Assembly (NCBI RefSeq): GCF_000019845.1 | Contig: NC_010581.1 | Span: 186,001 to 250,000 of the forward strand | Direction of reading: 5' to 3' | DNA: 64,000 nt | From: Beijerinckia indica subsp. indica ATCC 9039 | GTDB lineage: Bacteria; Pseudomonadota; Alphaproteobacteria; Rhizobiales; Beijerinckiaceae | Shown here: piece after piece, positions 9,318-17,457 of the stretch | Position numbering within the stretch: position 1 is the stretch's first letter | Layout: the number at the start of each line of letters is the position of its first letter | Notes under the pieces: model-generated | Database searches by the model: none | What the model saw: only the letters and a program-made list of their open reading frames with translations | What the model was told of the DNA's origin: nothing | Program-made: the position numbers and the translations under genes

Positions 9318-9446
9318 TCAGATCATTTCGGCGTTGAGCTTCAAGCGCCAATAGGACAGGTGTTCCTTCAAAACCTTCCCATTGAAATAGGCTTGTATTT
9401 CATCACTCAGCCGTTCGAGCAGAGAAAGAGAACTAGCTCTGATCGA
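9318..9446 (-). pseudogene. Open C-terminal fragment without a start codon
   Basis: The minus strand is open for 43 codons between an in-frame TGA at 9447-9449 and a TGA at 9318-9320, with no ATG, GTG or TTG start. The translation contains GKVLKEHLSYWRLKLN, which faintly resembles the segment before the core of peptide-synthetase condensation domains. This may be the tail of a lost gene. Confidence in that identity is low. Confidence 0.25.
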
Positions 9447-9458
9447 TCAGAGCCAGTT
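9431..9458. terminator. Palindrome, probable terminator for the small secreted protein gene
   Basis: The core GCTCTGATCGATCAGAGC (9436-9453) is a perfect palindrome, extended on both sides by AACT/AGTT with one interrupting mismatch. It lies just beyond the stop of the gene at 9469-9696 and is followed in that direction by a pyrimidine-rich stretch. Confidence 0.55.
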
Positions 9459-9468
9459 CGGCGGCATT

Positions 9469-9696
9469 TCACTGGTACAGAGCGCAGGCGCCTCCTGACC
9501 ATCGAACACACCTGCGGGTTTGGCGGATGGTACTTCTGGCTACGCAGACGCCATTAACGAGTGTGCTACCTGGCCCGCAGCCGAGGCGGACTTGTGTGAT
9601 CATGGCGTCCGGGTGAGGAGTCGGCGCGGGCGTCATTGCTTGCACCGATGTTGCGGCGAATAAGGCAAAGCTAGCGACAGCAATTAACCTGATCAT
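9469..9696 (-). CDS. Small secreted cysteine-containing protein
   Basis: The 75-residue product begins with a clear signal peptide (MIRLIAVASFALFAATSVQA), predicted to be cleaved near residue 20. The mature part is about 55 residues with three cysteines in GCGPG, GVCVAR and RRCVRW contexts plus a fourth in GGACALY, suggesting disulphide bonds in the periplasm. Short proteins with this GCGPG...NGVCV pattern are common in Rhizobiales and carry no assigned function. The start is supported by a GGGAGAAGAAGA stretch in front of the ATG. It stands alone between the repeat element and the patatin gene. Confidence 0.75.
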   Translation of the reverse strand: MIRLIAVASFALFAATSVQAMTPAPTPHPDAMITQVRLGCGPGSTLVNGVCVARSTIRQTRRCVRWSGGACALYQ

Positions 9697-9850
9697 TCTT
9701 CTTCTCCCTTTTTAAGTGGGGGGCTTGCTTAAACCGACATTCCCCAAATAGGGCTTCCGAACGAACTGCGGCTTACCTGAATTTGACTCCCTTGATCGAC
9801 AACCGAAATGCGTCCTTTAGACGGTTTGTTCCGGTTATTTAAAAAATTTA

Positions 9851-11071
9851 TCACCGGGTTTCGGCCTGAAATCCGGGCGGAGCATATTCCCAGCGGTAAC
9901 CCCTCGCCGCTTTCTCATAGGCGAAGTTATACAAAGCACGCATGTATCCCTGATCGAATAGCACCTTGTGCTCCGCCTGAAAATCATCGCCGATGTAAGC
10001 GACGTTGAAGTCTGCGCCAGCACGCATACATGTCAAATAAATACGATAGAGGTCGCCAAGACCAACATAGTTAATCATTATCATGATAGCCTTGCCGGCG
10101 ATCGAAAGGGTCGCCCTCTGCACATCGCTCCAGTCGGTTGTCAGGCGCGAATTGCGAATCACGTATGCGACCATGCGCTGTCTGCGAAACCCCGTCTTTT
10201 CCTGGGCTATGCGCACGACGAGAGTAGGCGGAATAAGAAATGATTGGCTGACAGCGCCGCCATCAACATGCATTTCCTGATAGGATCTGCCATTGGCTTC
10301 GACGTCGATCAACACAGGAGGAAATTCCCCTGGTATGGATGCGGACGCAAGGAGGAGCCGGCGGATGAGTTTAAGCGCATCTGAATGGCCGCTTGCGGCG
10401 ATGGCTCCGATGTTCCACAGGACCGGCACACCGGCATCGAGATTGGCCGTCTGGATTAACAGGAGTCGTCCTTTCTCGTATTCTGCGGCAATCTTGGCAA
10501 GTACCGCTTCGTCGAAATAGTGCGCAATAGTTTCAAACAACGGACTCGTGTCGGCCATGGCGTCCTGCCAAAGTGCGGCGAAGGGCGCGAACCTCTCGAC
10601 GAAGACTTTCGACGGGCTGATATTGGTGTAAACGTCGGTCAGAACCGCATCATATTCAGGGCCCAAGAAAGCGAACGGCGCAGTCAGCGCGCCGGTGCTC
10701 ACTCCGGTGACAAGTTTGAATTTTGGACGGTCGCCATGTTCGGTCCAACCGACGAGCAGACCAGCGCCAAAAGCACCATTATCTCCGCCTCCCGAAAGCG
10801 CCAGGTAATGCCCAGTCGGAAGGATGCCGCCTTGGCTGACGCCAAGGCTGTTGGCTTCGCGAACGAGCGCGAGCTCTTGTTCTGCGGAGAGGGCCCCCGG
10901 CTCATCGAGAAAAAAACGCGCATTCGGGAGCCCAAGTACGATCGCATCGCGGCGTTCGGATGGCGGCACAGCAATGCCGCGTCCGACTTTGGAGCAGGCG
11001 GATAGTAACGCGAAGGCGGTAGCGGAAAGCCACTGCCGGCGGCTCAAATCGAATTCGCTTCTGCTTCTCAT
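9851..11071 (-). CDS. Patatin-like phospholipase, probable lipoprotein
   Basis: The 406-residue protein carries the patatin catalytic parts: oxyanion loop ALSGGGDNGAFGAG near residue 90, nucleophile elbow GVSTGA near residue 126, and the DGG aspartate in HVDGGAVSQ. These form a Ser-Asp dyad that hydrolyses acyl esters of phospholipids. The N-terminus has RRQWLSATAFALLSAC, an export signal ending in a lipobox with Cys26, so the enzyme is probably lipid-anchored in the envelope. The ribosome binding site is weak. It is flanked by intergenic sequence on both sides and seems to be a single-gene unit in an accessory stretch. Confidence 0.85.
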   Translation of the reverse strand: MRSRSEFDLSRRQWLSATAFALLSACSKVGRGIAVPPSERRDAIVLGLPNARFFLDEPGALSAEQELALVREANSLGVSQGGILPTGHYLALSGGGDNGAFGAGLLVGWTEHGDRPKFKLVTGVSTGALTAPFAFLGPEYDAVLTDVYTNISPSKVFVERFAPFAALWQDAMADTSPLFETIAHYFDEAVLAKIAAEYEKGRLLLIQTANLDAGVPVLWNIGAIAASGHSDALKLIRRLLLASASIPGEFPPVLIDVEANGRSYQEMHVDGGAVSQSFLIPPTLVVRIAQEKTGFRRQRMVAYVIRNSRLTTDWSDVQRATLSIAGKAIMIMINYVGLGDLYRIYLTCMRAGADFNVAYIGDDFQAEHKVLFDQGYMRALYNFAYEKAARGYRWEYAPPGFQAETR

Positions 11072-11306
11072 ATTTTCACGCCACGACGGCCTAAGTCAGA
11101 CGTGGGTAAGACATAGGCCTTCGGAAAAAGGTTTTCCAGTGATAAGATTTCCCGCTGAACTGGCATTGCGCAGTCCGCGCCGCTGCGCTCGATCACAGCT
11201 TAGTAACAGGTTAACCTTGGAAAGTGCTCTTCGACTGAAGATGCGAATTGCGGCGCCAATCGGCCCGTTGAACAGCCTGATGGTGAATGGTGGCAAGAGG
11301 TCGTAG

Positions 11307-11555
11307 GGTGGCCGAAGCGCAGCGCAAGGATGGGGAGTCAGTCGGATGCGTGCGGCACAGGAGGCTGCCTATCGCTTCCTAGCGGCGATGGCCGAGGATC
11401 TTCCGGGATTTGAGGAAGCGGCATGCGCTTTGTTTGCGGGTGATCGCAAAAGGCTCGAGGATGATATGGCGGCATGGCCGCCCGATCTGCGAGTGCATGC
11501 GCTCAAACTTGCGGGCGATGACAGACAAGACGAGAGCATCGGACTTTCAAAGTGA
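11307..11555 (+). pseudogene. DUF2239 protein remnant (C-terminal part only)
   Basis: An open frame after a TAG at 11304-11306 encodes RAAQEAAYRFLAAMAEDLPG followed by FEEAACALFAGD, which I recognise as the conserved C-terminal half of DUF2239 proteins. The family is about 200 residues, and the N-terminal half is absent here. An ATG at 11346 would give a 69-residue product. The last codons (ESIGLSK) fall inside a 14-bp inverted repeat, so the natural C-terminus also seems to be altered by repeat sequence. Most likely a decaying gene. Confidence 0.6.
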
Positions 11556-11573
11556 ACCCAGTCCGATGCTCTC
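11532..11573. repeat. Inverted repeat overlapping the DUF2239 remnant
   Basis: GAGAGCATCGGACT (11532-11545) is inverted perfectly as AGTCCGATGCTCTC (11560-11573) around a 14-base spacer. It shares the GCATC-R-GAC core with the neighbouring palindrome at 11594-11630. Confidence 0.85.
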
Positions 11574-11593
11574 TCTTTCTGTAAACGCATCAG

Positions 11594-11630
11594 ATCAGAC
11601 CCAAAAGTGGGAGCCACTTTTGGGTCTGAT
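11594..11630. repeat. 37-bp near-continuous palindrome
   Basis: ATCAGACCCAAAAGTGG (11594-11610) pairs perfectly with its inverted copy (11614-11630) around a 3-base GAG loop. It sits 60 bases upstream of the phosphatase gene. It resembles mobile palindromic intergenic units more than a simple terminator, because no T-run follows. Confidence 0.85.
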
Positions 11631-11690
11631 GCTCGAACCGATCGACAAGTCCTCAATGCCTTATCTTTTTCTTCCACGGAAAATGTATCC

Positions 11691-12161
11691 ATGTCCTCTC
11701 AAATCGCCGTTCTCTTCGTTTGCACAGGCAATATTTGCCGCTCGCCTCTCGCTGAAGCGGCCTTTCGGGAAGAGATCATGCGCCTTGGCGTGTTGGCGCA
11801 GGTCGATTCCGCGGGCATCGGTGCCTGGCATATTGGTGATCCGCCCGATCGGCGCGCGCAGGCGGTGGCGCGCCGTCATGGAATCGAGATCGGAGATTAT
11901 CGCGCGCGGCAAGTCGAAAAGACGGATTTTGAACATTTCACGCATGTGATTGCTTTGGACAACAGCCATCTCCGAGCGCTACGGCGTCTTTCTCCAGAGG
12001 GATCGCGCGCGCAAACGAGCCTCTTGCTCGATCATGTTCCTGGCCGCGCCGGGCAGGATGTCGAAGATCCTTATTATGGGTCTGATGCCGGTTTCGATCA
12101 GACGTGGCGAGATGTCGTGGAAGGGGCGGCGGGGCTGGCGCGAGGCCTGTGGAGGCGCTGA
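11691..12161 (+). CDS. Low-molecular-weight protein tyrosine phosphatase
   Basis: The 156-residue protein has the C-X5-R catalytic loop VCTGNICRSP near residues 10-19 and the general-acid aspartate in VEDPYYGSD near residue 125, both diagnostic of LMW-PTPs. The ATG at 11691 is chosen because it puts the P-loop at the usual distance from the N-terminus. The stop at 12159-12161 abuts the ATG of the next gene, a fructosamine-kinase-like protein. That pairing suggests a role in handling phosphorylated, glycated or arginine-phosphorylated proteins and not in capsule regulation, but this is inference from neighbourhood only. Confidence 0.9.
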   Translation: MSSQIAVLFVCTGNICRSPLAEAAFREEIMRLGVLAQVDSAGIGAWHIGDPPDRRAQAVARRHGIEIGDYRARQVEKTDFEHFTHVIALDNSHLRALRRLSPEGSRAQTSLLLDHVPGRAGQDVEDPYYGSDAGFDQTWRDVVEGAAGLARGLWRR

Positions 12162-12980
12162 ATGAATCCTCTCGCGGCGATTGCGGCGCGCTTGCTTGGC
12201 GTGGAGGTCCGTGCCGTTGAACCGGTCAGTGGTGGCGATCTTTCGCAGGTTCTGCGTCTGATCCTGGCGGACGGACACGCAATTCTTGTCAAGAATGGTC
12301 CCGCGCCGCAGGTCGAAGCTCGCATGTTACGGACCATCGCTGATGCCGGAGTGCCAGCCCCCAAAGTGCTGGCCGTGAATGAGACAGCGCTCGTTTTGGA
12401 GGAATTGCCCCAAGAGGGGCGCTTGAGCGATAGCTCGAAGGATTTGTGGGCGGACCTTGGCACCGTGCTGGCGCGATTACATACAGCGCAAGATGATCTT
12501 TATGGATGGGAGAGTGATTACGCCTTTGGTCTCTTGCCGATTGTCAATGAAAGGCAAAAGGATTGGCCGGCCTTCTGGGCCGAGCACCGCTTGTTGCCCT
12601 TTTTACCGCACATCCATTCAACCCTGGGACAAAGACTGGAAAGCCTCGCGCGTGATCTGCCGAACAGGCTTCCCAAAAATCCGCCGCCGGTGCTGTTGCA
12701 TGGCGACCTTTGGAGCGGCAATATTCTGGTGGCACAAGGCAAGATCACTGGTCTGATCGATCCGGCCTGCTATTACGGCCATGCGGAGGTGGATCTCGGC
12801 ATGCTGACTCTCTTCGACAGGCCAGACGCCGCCTTCTATCAAAACTACTTTGTGCTTGAACAAGGACACGAGGAGAGAATCGCGCTCTACAGATTGTGGC
12901 CAGCTTTGGTGCATCTGTATCTGTTTGGCGGGTCCTATATCCGTCTGGTGGATGACTTATTGAAGCGTCTTGGTTTGTAA
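12162..12980 (+). CDS. Fructosamine kinase family protein
   Basis: The 272-residue protein has the aminoglycoside-phosphotransferase-like fold. The catalytic Brenner motif LLHGDLWSGNIL lies near residues 178-189, and the metal-binding aspartate follows in GLIDPACYYGHAEVDL. The N-terminal PVSGGDLSQVLRL loop is typical of FN3K/YniA proteins. Family members phosphorylate sugar adducts on amines (fructosamine or ribulosamine), starting deglycation of proteins. It begins at the base after the phosphatase stop, so the two are coupled. It ends 20 bases from the convergent bluB gene. Confidence 0.88.
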   Translation: MNPLAAIAARLLGVEVRAVEPVSGGDLSQVLRLILADGHAILVKNGPAPQVEARMLRTIADAGVPAPKVLAVNETALVLEELPQEGRLSDSSKDLWADLGTVLARLHTAQDDLYGWESDYAFGLLPIVNERQKDWPAFWAEHRLLPFLPHIHSTLGQRLESLARDLPNRLPKNPPPVLLHGDLWSGNILVAQGKITGLIDPACYYGHAEVDLGMLTLFDRPDAAFYQNYFVLEQGHEERIALYRLWPALVHLYLFGGSYIRLVDDLLKRLGL

Positions 12981-13000
12981 TGAACCTTTGCTGAAAGCGA

Positions 13001-13711
13001 TCAGCGCCGCAGGATCTGGCTCGGTTCCTTGAGTCTTGCCTGCCATTGTTGACGCACCAGTTCCGGGTCCTCGTGTTCTTCTTGCGGATAGCCGATGCAG
13101 AGATAGGCGATGAATTGCCAGTCGGATGGTACGTCGAGCGTTTTCTTCAAAACACCTGGATGCAGGATCGAAACCCAGCCAAGCCCCAGGCCGCGCGCGC
13201 GGGCGGCGAGCCAGATGATCTGAATGGCGGCCACGACCGAATAGGATAGGGTTTCTGGCATGGTCAAGCGGCCGAGCCTGTCGCCGGCGAGTGTATCCAT
13301 ATCGCAAAAGACCGCGAGATGAACTGGCGCTTCCTTGAGCCCTGATAGTTTGAGGCGCGCATAACGGGCGGCGCGTTCGCCTTCATAGGTGTTCAAGGCC
13401 TCGGCGTTGCAGGCGTTGAAATCATCGATCACCTGTTGCCGACGTTCACGGCTTTCGACACTCACGAAACGCCAGGGTTGGCTATTGCCCACCGAAGGGG
13501 CGAGTGTCGCCATGGCCACCAGTTCCTCAATGAGGGCGGGCGCAACCGGATCCGGCAAAAAACGGCGGACGTCACGCCGCCAGCGGAACAGATCCATCAA
13601 GCGTGTAAAGAAAGCATCGTCGAAGACGGGCGGCTGTTGTGTTCGGCCCGGCTCCATGAAATCGGCTGTCTTCGCTGTCAAGGTCGTGGTGCTCATGACC
13701 GGATTCTTCAT
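13001..13711 (-). CDS. bluB: 5,6-dimethylbenzimidazole synthase BluB
   Basis: The 236-residue flavin-destructase cleaves reduced FMN with oxygen to give dimethylbenzimidazole, the lower ligand of vitamin B12. The signatures WRRDVRRFLPDPV, APSVGNSQPWRFV, GLGLGWVSIL and LCIGYP are those of BluB and separate it from ordinary nitroreductases. The start is not certain: ATG at 13711 or at 13696 are both possible and neither has a good ribosome binding site; longer starts would overlap the upstream hydratase gene. It follows the MaoC-like gene by 11 bases on the same strand, though the two functions are not obviously linked. No cobalamin riboswitch was recognised. Confidence 0.88.
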   Translation of the reverse strand: MKNPVMSTTTLTAKTADFMEPGRTQQPPVFDDAFFTRLMDLFRWRRDVRRFLPDPVAPALIEELVAMATLAPSVGNSQPWRFVSVESRERRQQVIDDFNACNAEALNTYEGERAARYARLKLSGLKEAPVHLAVFCDMDTLAGDRLGRLTMPETLSYSVVAAIQIIWLAARARGLGLGWVSILHPGVLKKTLDVPSDWQFIAYLCIGYPQEEHEDPELVRQQWQARLKEPSQILRR

Positions 13712-13722
13712 CACGGGGCTTT

Positions 13723-14727
13723 TCAAGGCCGTGTCTGCCAAAAAATGACGGGTTTGAAGGAGAAGACCAAACGGCCGTCCTGGTTGACGGCTTTGTTGAT
13801 GCTTGTGACGAGACCCCACCCGGGCCGTGATGTCGGCCGTACACTTTCGACCGTGCCTGTATAGGTGATCCGATCGCCTGCATAAACGGGATGCGGCCAT
13901 TTCAGATCGACGAAACCGGGCGAGGGGCCGAGTTCCGGCAGGAGTCCGCCTTGGTCGGCGAATTCTTTGAAGAAGGCATCACGATGGATCATGTAATGTT
14001 TCATCCAGATCGCGCCGGTCTGCCAACCCGAGGCAGCGAGACGGCCGAAATGACTCTGCCGGGCTGCTTCTTCATCGAGATGAAACGGCTGCGGGTCATA
14101 GGCCGAGGCGAAACTGATAATCGATTCCGCCGTAAACAGTTCCGTACCGAGCGTAATCTCCTCGCCGATGCGCAGATCCTCCAGATATTGCGAGGGCGGC
14201 CAAGGCTTAAGGGGCCGGTCCGGGAACTTTGTCGCTGCACTATTGCCAGCGCCCGATGGGAGCGAACGCTCGACCGGCTTTTGTGGCATGTCGCGGCGGC
14301 CCATCAGCAAAACATTCTGCTGTGTCATCACCAATTCGCCCGAGGCATTGCCGACCTCGACGAAGAGATTGACGAGCCCCATTTCCGGCCGGCTTTTGGA
14401 AATCCGTTTGTCGCGTATGTGAATGCGCGCATTCAATCTGTCACCGGGGCGCACCGGCTTCAGCCATTTCAATTCCTCTATGCCGGGAGACCCAAGTGAG
14501 GCGGCCTTGCCAATGAAAACGTCATGCACCAGGCGTTGTGTCAGGGAGGCCGTTTGCCAGCCGGAGGCGGCGAGCCCGCCAAGCAGCGAGCTTTTGGCCG
14601 CTTCCTCGTCGAGATGGAAAGGCTGTGGATCATAGACTTTCGCAAAGTCGATGATCTCCTCCTTGGTCACTTCACGCGTGCCGCTTTCGATGACTTTGCC
14701 GCTCGTCATGTCTTCGTAAAAAATCAT
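13723..14727 (-). CDS. Double-hotdog MaoC-like dehydratase/hydratase
   Basis: The 334-residue protein is a tandem duplication of the MaoC hotdog domain. The first copy spans about residues 1-150 and the second about 175-334. Each has an almost identical DPQPFHLDEEAA segment followed by FGRLAASGWQT-like sequence. MaoC proteins hydrate enoyl-CoA thioesters using an Asp-His pair; retained D and H in both halves suggest that both could be active. The ATG at 14727 has GGGAGG about ten bases upstream and starts MIFYEDM, typical for the family. The substrate is not identifiable. The gene lies between bluB and a palindromic repeat element. Confidence 0.82.
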   Translation of the reverse strand: MIFYEDMTSGKVIESGTREVTKEEIIDFAKVYDPQPFHLDEEAAKSSLLGGLAASGWQTASLTQRLVHDVFIGKAASLGSPGIEELKWLKPVRPGDRLNARIHIRDKRISKSRPEMGLVNLFVEVGNASGELVMTQQNVLLMGRRDMPQKPVERSLPSGAGNSAATKFPDRPLKPWPPSQYLEDLRIGEEITLGTELFTAESIISFASAYDPQPFHLDEEAARQSHFGRLAASGWQTGAIWMKHYMIHRDAFFKEFADQGGLLPELGPSPGFVDLKWPHPVYAGDRITYTGTVESVRPTSRPGWGLVTSINKAVNQDGRLVFSFKPVIFWQTRP

Positions 14728-14786
14728 GTCCGAAGAGCCTCCCTTCCGTTTCTGTTTTTCCTCTGTATGCATCGCCCGATGTCATG

Positions 14787-14895
14787 CCAACGGTCATAAT
14801 GAATGACCGTTGGCCCGCTCTTGAATTTTCGCCATCGCTTTGAAGAAGCGAAAATTCAAGAAAGGAACCAAAGGTCGTTCTTCACGACCTTTGGT
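14787..14895 (-). repeat. Compound palindromic intergenic element, copy B
   Basis: It has the same three inverted repeats as copy A, in opposite orientation on the plus strand: CCAACGGTCAT/ATGACCGTTGG (14787-14813), CTTGAATTTTCGC/GCGAAAATTCAAG (14820-14860), ACCAAAGGTCGT/ACGACCTTTGGT (14867-14895). It ends one base from the ychF stop codon, so the ACCAAAGG hairpin again faces a gene 3' end. Confidence 0.92.
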
Positions 14896-14896
14896 A

Positions 14897-15994
14897 TCAC
14901 GTGGCGAAGCGGAAATGCAGAATATCACCGTCCGCGACAACATAGTCCTTGCCTTCGAGCCGGAATTTTCCCGCTTCCCTCGCCCCCGTCTCACCCTGAT
15001 GCGTGACATAATCGGGATAGGCGATGGTTTCCGCGCGAATGAAACCTTTTTCGAAATCAGTATGGATGACCCCCGCCGCCTGCGGTCCCTTGGTGCCGGC
15101 AGGAATCGTCCAGGCGCGAGCCTCCTTTGGCCCGACCGTGAAATAGGTAATGAGGCCGAGCAGGCCATAGCCGGCGCGAATGACACGGTTGAGGCCCGGC
15201 TCCTCGAGGCCAACCGCTTCCAGATAATCCTTCTGGTCCTCGGGGGGCAGGATGGCGATCTCGCTTTCGATCTTGGCTGACACGACAACCGCGACGGCGC
15301 CTTCCTCGGCCGCGCGGGCGGCTACGGCGGCCGAAAAGCTATTGCCCTTGTCGGCAGAGGCTTCCTCGACATTGCAGACATAGAGAACCGGCTTGGCGCT
15401 CAAGAGACCGAGGCTCGCGAAAAGCTTGCGTTCCTCCGGCCGTACTTCGGCGAGCCGCGCCGGCTTGCCCTCGCGCAGGAGCACGAGGCAGCGATTGACG
15501 AGTTCGAGGATTTCCTTGGCTTCCTTATCGCCGCCCTTGGCCTTTTTCTCGATATTGCCGACGCGTTTTTCGAGCGATTCGAGATCAGCCAGCATGAGTT
15601 CGGTCTCGATCGTCTCGATATCATCGATGGGTGCGATCTTGCCGGCCACATGGGTAATATCGGAATCCTCGAAACACCGCACCACATGGGCAATGGCGTC
15701 GCATTCGCGGATATTGCCGAGGAATTGATTGCCGAGACCCTCACCCTTGGAGGCGCCGCGCACGAGGCCGGCAATATCGACAAAGGTGAGCCGCGTCGGA
15801 ATGATGTCTTTGGAATGGGCTATGGCCGCCAGCGTCGTGAGCCTGTCGTCGGGCACGGCGACATCGCCGACATTCGGCTCAATCGTGCAGAAGGGATAAT
15901 TGGCCGCCTGCGCCGCCGCCGTCTGTGTCAGGGCATTGAAGAGGGTCGATTTGCCGACATTGGGCAGACCGACGATGCCGCATTTGAAACCCAT
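14897..15994 (-). CDS. ychF: Redox-regulated ribosome-binding ATPase YchF
   Basis: The 365-residue Obg-family P-loop protein has G1 GLPNVGKSTLFNALT at residues 8-22, the G3-like DIAGLVRGASKGEG, and NVEE in place of the NKxD guanine motif, the hallmark of ATP-preferring YchF. A coiled-coil insertion lies around residues 120-180 and a TGS-like domain forms the C-terminus (TFFTVGPKEARAW-type segment). It binds ribosomes and is involved in stress and translation quality control in studied bacteria. Length and motifs are complete. Its leader (15995-16298) carries a palindromic repeat; its stop is one base from repeat copy B. Confidence 0.96.
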   Translation of the reverse strand: MGFKCGIVGLPNVGKSTLFNALTQTAAAQAANYPFCTIEPNVGDVAVPDDRLTTLAAIAHSKDIIPTRLTFVDIAGLVRGASKGEGLGNQFLGNIRECDAIAHVVRCFEDSDITHVAGKIAPIDDIETIETELMLADLESLEKRVGNIEKKAKGGDKEAKEILELVNRCLVLLREGKPARLAEVRPEERKLFASLGLLSAKPVLYVCNVEEASADKGNSFSAAVAARAAEEGAVAVVVSAKIESEIAILPPEDQKDYLEAVGLEEPGLNRVIRAGYGLLGLITYFTVGPKEARAWTIPAGTKGPQAAGVIHTDFEKGFIRAETIAYPDYVTHQGETGAREAGKFRLEGKDYVVADGDILHFRFAT

Positions 15995-16051
15995 GGAATC
16001 CTCGTTGTGGAAGCCCGGCCAGGAGCAAGCGGGCGGGGCCTTGGCGCTGGA

Positions 16052-16095
16052 GCATTTTCAAGCGAAATGAGCATCAGTTCGCGTTCAGAAAATGC
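16052..16095. repeat. Rhizobiales-type short palindromic intergenic repeat
   Basis: GCATTTTC (16052-16059) pairs with GAAAATGC (16088-16095), with a second inner pair around AGCGAA and TTCGCGTT. The form GAGCATTTTCAAGCGAA...TTCGCGT..GAAAATGCG is one I recognise as a widespread intergenic palindrome in Rhizobiales. It is the main content of the 304-bp gap 15995-16298, which otherwise holds the ychF leader. Confidence 0.65.
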
Positions 16096-16298
16096 GTTCG
16101 TTCGATAAGCCAAAGCACTTTCATGATTCCGTGATTCACGGAAGGGCTTTAGGCCGGTTTGGAATTTTCTTCTTTATAAAAGCCGGTAAGGGGAAAACAA
16201 AAGCCAGGATATAGCGACGTGTAGAAACTTATTCTCCAATTTTGTGGGGGCTTGGCGGTATGGTAGGGGCGGCCGACGATAATGGAGGGGTCATCGGC

Positions 16299-17282
16299 AT
16301 GGCTGGACACGATTTCTGGACAACGGGTCGGCGAAAAGCCTGTTTTCTCCTCCTGAGTGTTTTGCTGGGCTTGGCCTTTCCGGCTGAATGGGCGGGAGCC
16401 GAAGAGGGCGTGCTCCGCATCGGCTATCAGCGATCCTCCACCTTGATGGCGCTCCTGAAGGCCAGCGGCCGTCTCGATCAGGCCTTGGTGGCCAAAGGCG
16501 TGAGCCTGCGCTGGCTCGAATTCACCAGCGGCTTGCCCATGCTGGAGGCCTTGAACCTCGGCAATGTCGATGTCACGGCCGATGTCGCCGATACGGTGCC
16601 GATCTTCGCGCAAGCCGCGGGTGCGAAGCTGACCTATATTGCCGAGGAGGCGGTCTCGCCCGAGGCCCAGGCGGTTCTGGTGCCGGCCCATTCGCCGATC
16701 AAGACACTTGCTGATCTCAAGGGCAAAAAAATCGCCGTCACCAAGGCGGCGGGCAGCCATTATCTGTTGATTAAGGCGCTCGCCAGTGCGGGCCTCGATT
16801 TCAAGGCAATCCAGCCCGTCTATCTGACGCCTGCTGACGGCAGGGCGGCTTTGGCCAGTGACAAGGTGGATGCTCTCGTGACCTGGGAGCCTTTCGTATC
16901 CAGCGTTGCGCGGCAGACATCAGCCCGGATTCTCGCGGATGGGACGGGGCTTGCGAATTACAAACGTTATTACCTGACGACCCCAAACTATGCTGAACAT
17001 CATGCGCCGGTTCTCGATGCGCTCTTTGCGCAGCTCGAGGAGACGGGCCGAGAGACCAAGGCGCATCCGCAAGCAGCGGCCGACATTCTGGCGAAACTCT
17101 GGGGCATTGACGCGGAGACAGTCGAACAGGCCAATAGCAAAAGAAGCTATCGTGTCGGGGTCGTTACACGCGATGGGCTCGGCGAGCAGCAGCGCATCGC
17201 CGATGCCTTTTTCGAGGCGGGCCTTTTGCCGAAGCGGATTGATACACAGGATGTGTCGATCTTTACGCCTCAAGCGCCGTGA
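16299..17282 (+). CDS. SsuA-like ABC transporter substrate-binding protein (orphan)
   Basis: The 327-residue periplasmic protein belongs to the SsuA/TauA/NMT1 group that binds aliphatic sulfonates or related small anions for ABC import. A signal peptide with basic RRK, a hydrophobic core and an AGAEEG cleavage region covers about the first 30 residues. The mature protein shows typical LRIGYQRSSTLMALLKASG, LKGKKIAVTKAAGSHYLL and DALVTWEPF segments. ATG at 16299 is preferred to earlier in-frame starts because GGAGGGG lies 9 bases upstream. No permease or ATPase gene is next to it, so it must share components encoded elsewhere or stand as an orphan. The ligand is not certain. Confidence 0.85.
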   Translation: MAGHDFWTTGRRKACFLLLSVLLGLAFPAEWAGAEEGVLRIGYQRSSTLMALLKASGRLDQALVAKGVSLRWLEFTSGLPMLEALNLGNVDVTADVADTVPIFAQAAGAKLTYIAEEAVSPEAQAVLVPAHSPIKTLADLKGKKIAVTKAAGSHYLLIKALASAGLDFKAIQPVYLTPADGRAALASDKVDALVTWEPFVSSVARQTSARILADGTGLANYKRYYLTTPNYAEHHAPVLDALFAQLEETGRETKAHPQAAADILAKLWGIDAETVEQANSKRSYRVGVVTRDGLGEQQRIADAFFEAGLLPKRIDTQDVSIFTPQAP

Positions 17283-17360
17283 CGCTTGTCCTGATGCGGG
17301 TTCGGTTGCTTTAAACCATGCGGCGAAACAGATGGGCCGAGGTCAAGAACAGCAAAGCCA

Positions 17361-17373
17361 CTATACTGTATAG
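17361..17373. other. Short palindrome CTATACTGTATAG
   Basis: This 13-bp odd palindrome lies in the AT-rich 227-bp gap before the DUF2382 gene, about 85 bases upstream of the proposed EcfG promoter. It could be a regulator site; there is no further support. Confidence 0.35.
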
Positions 17374-17457
17374 CTGATGGATTATTATTATAGTAAAGCC
17401 ATTGGTGCCCATTTTTTTTTGTAAAGTAAAAGTTTATTTGTTCTTCATAGCAGTATT

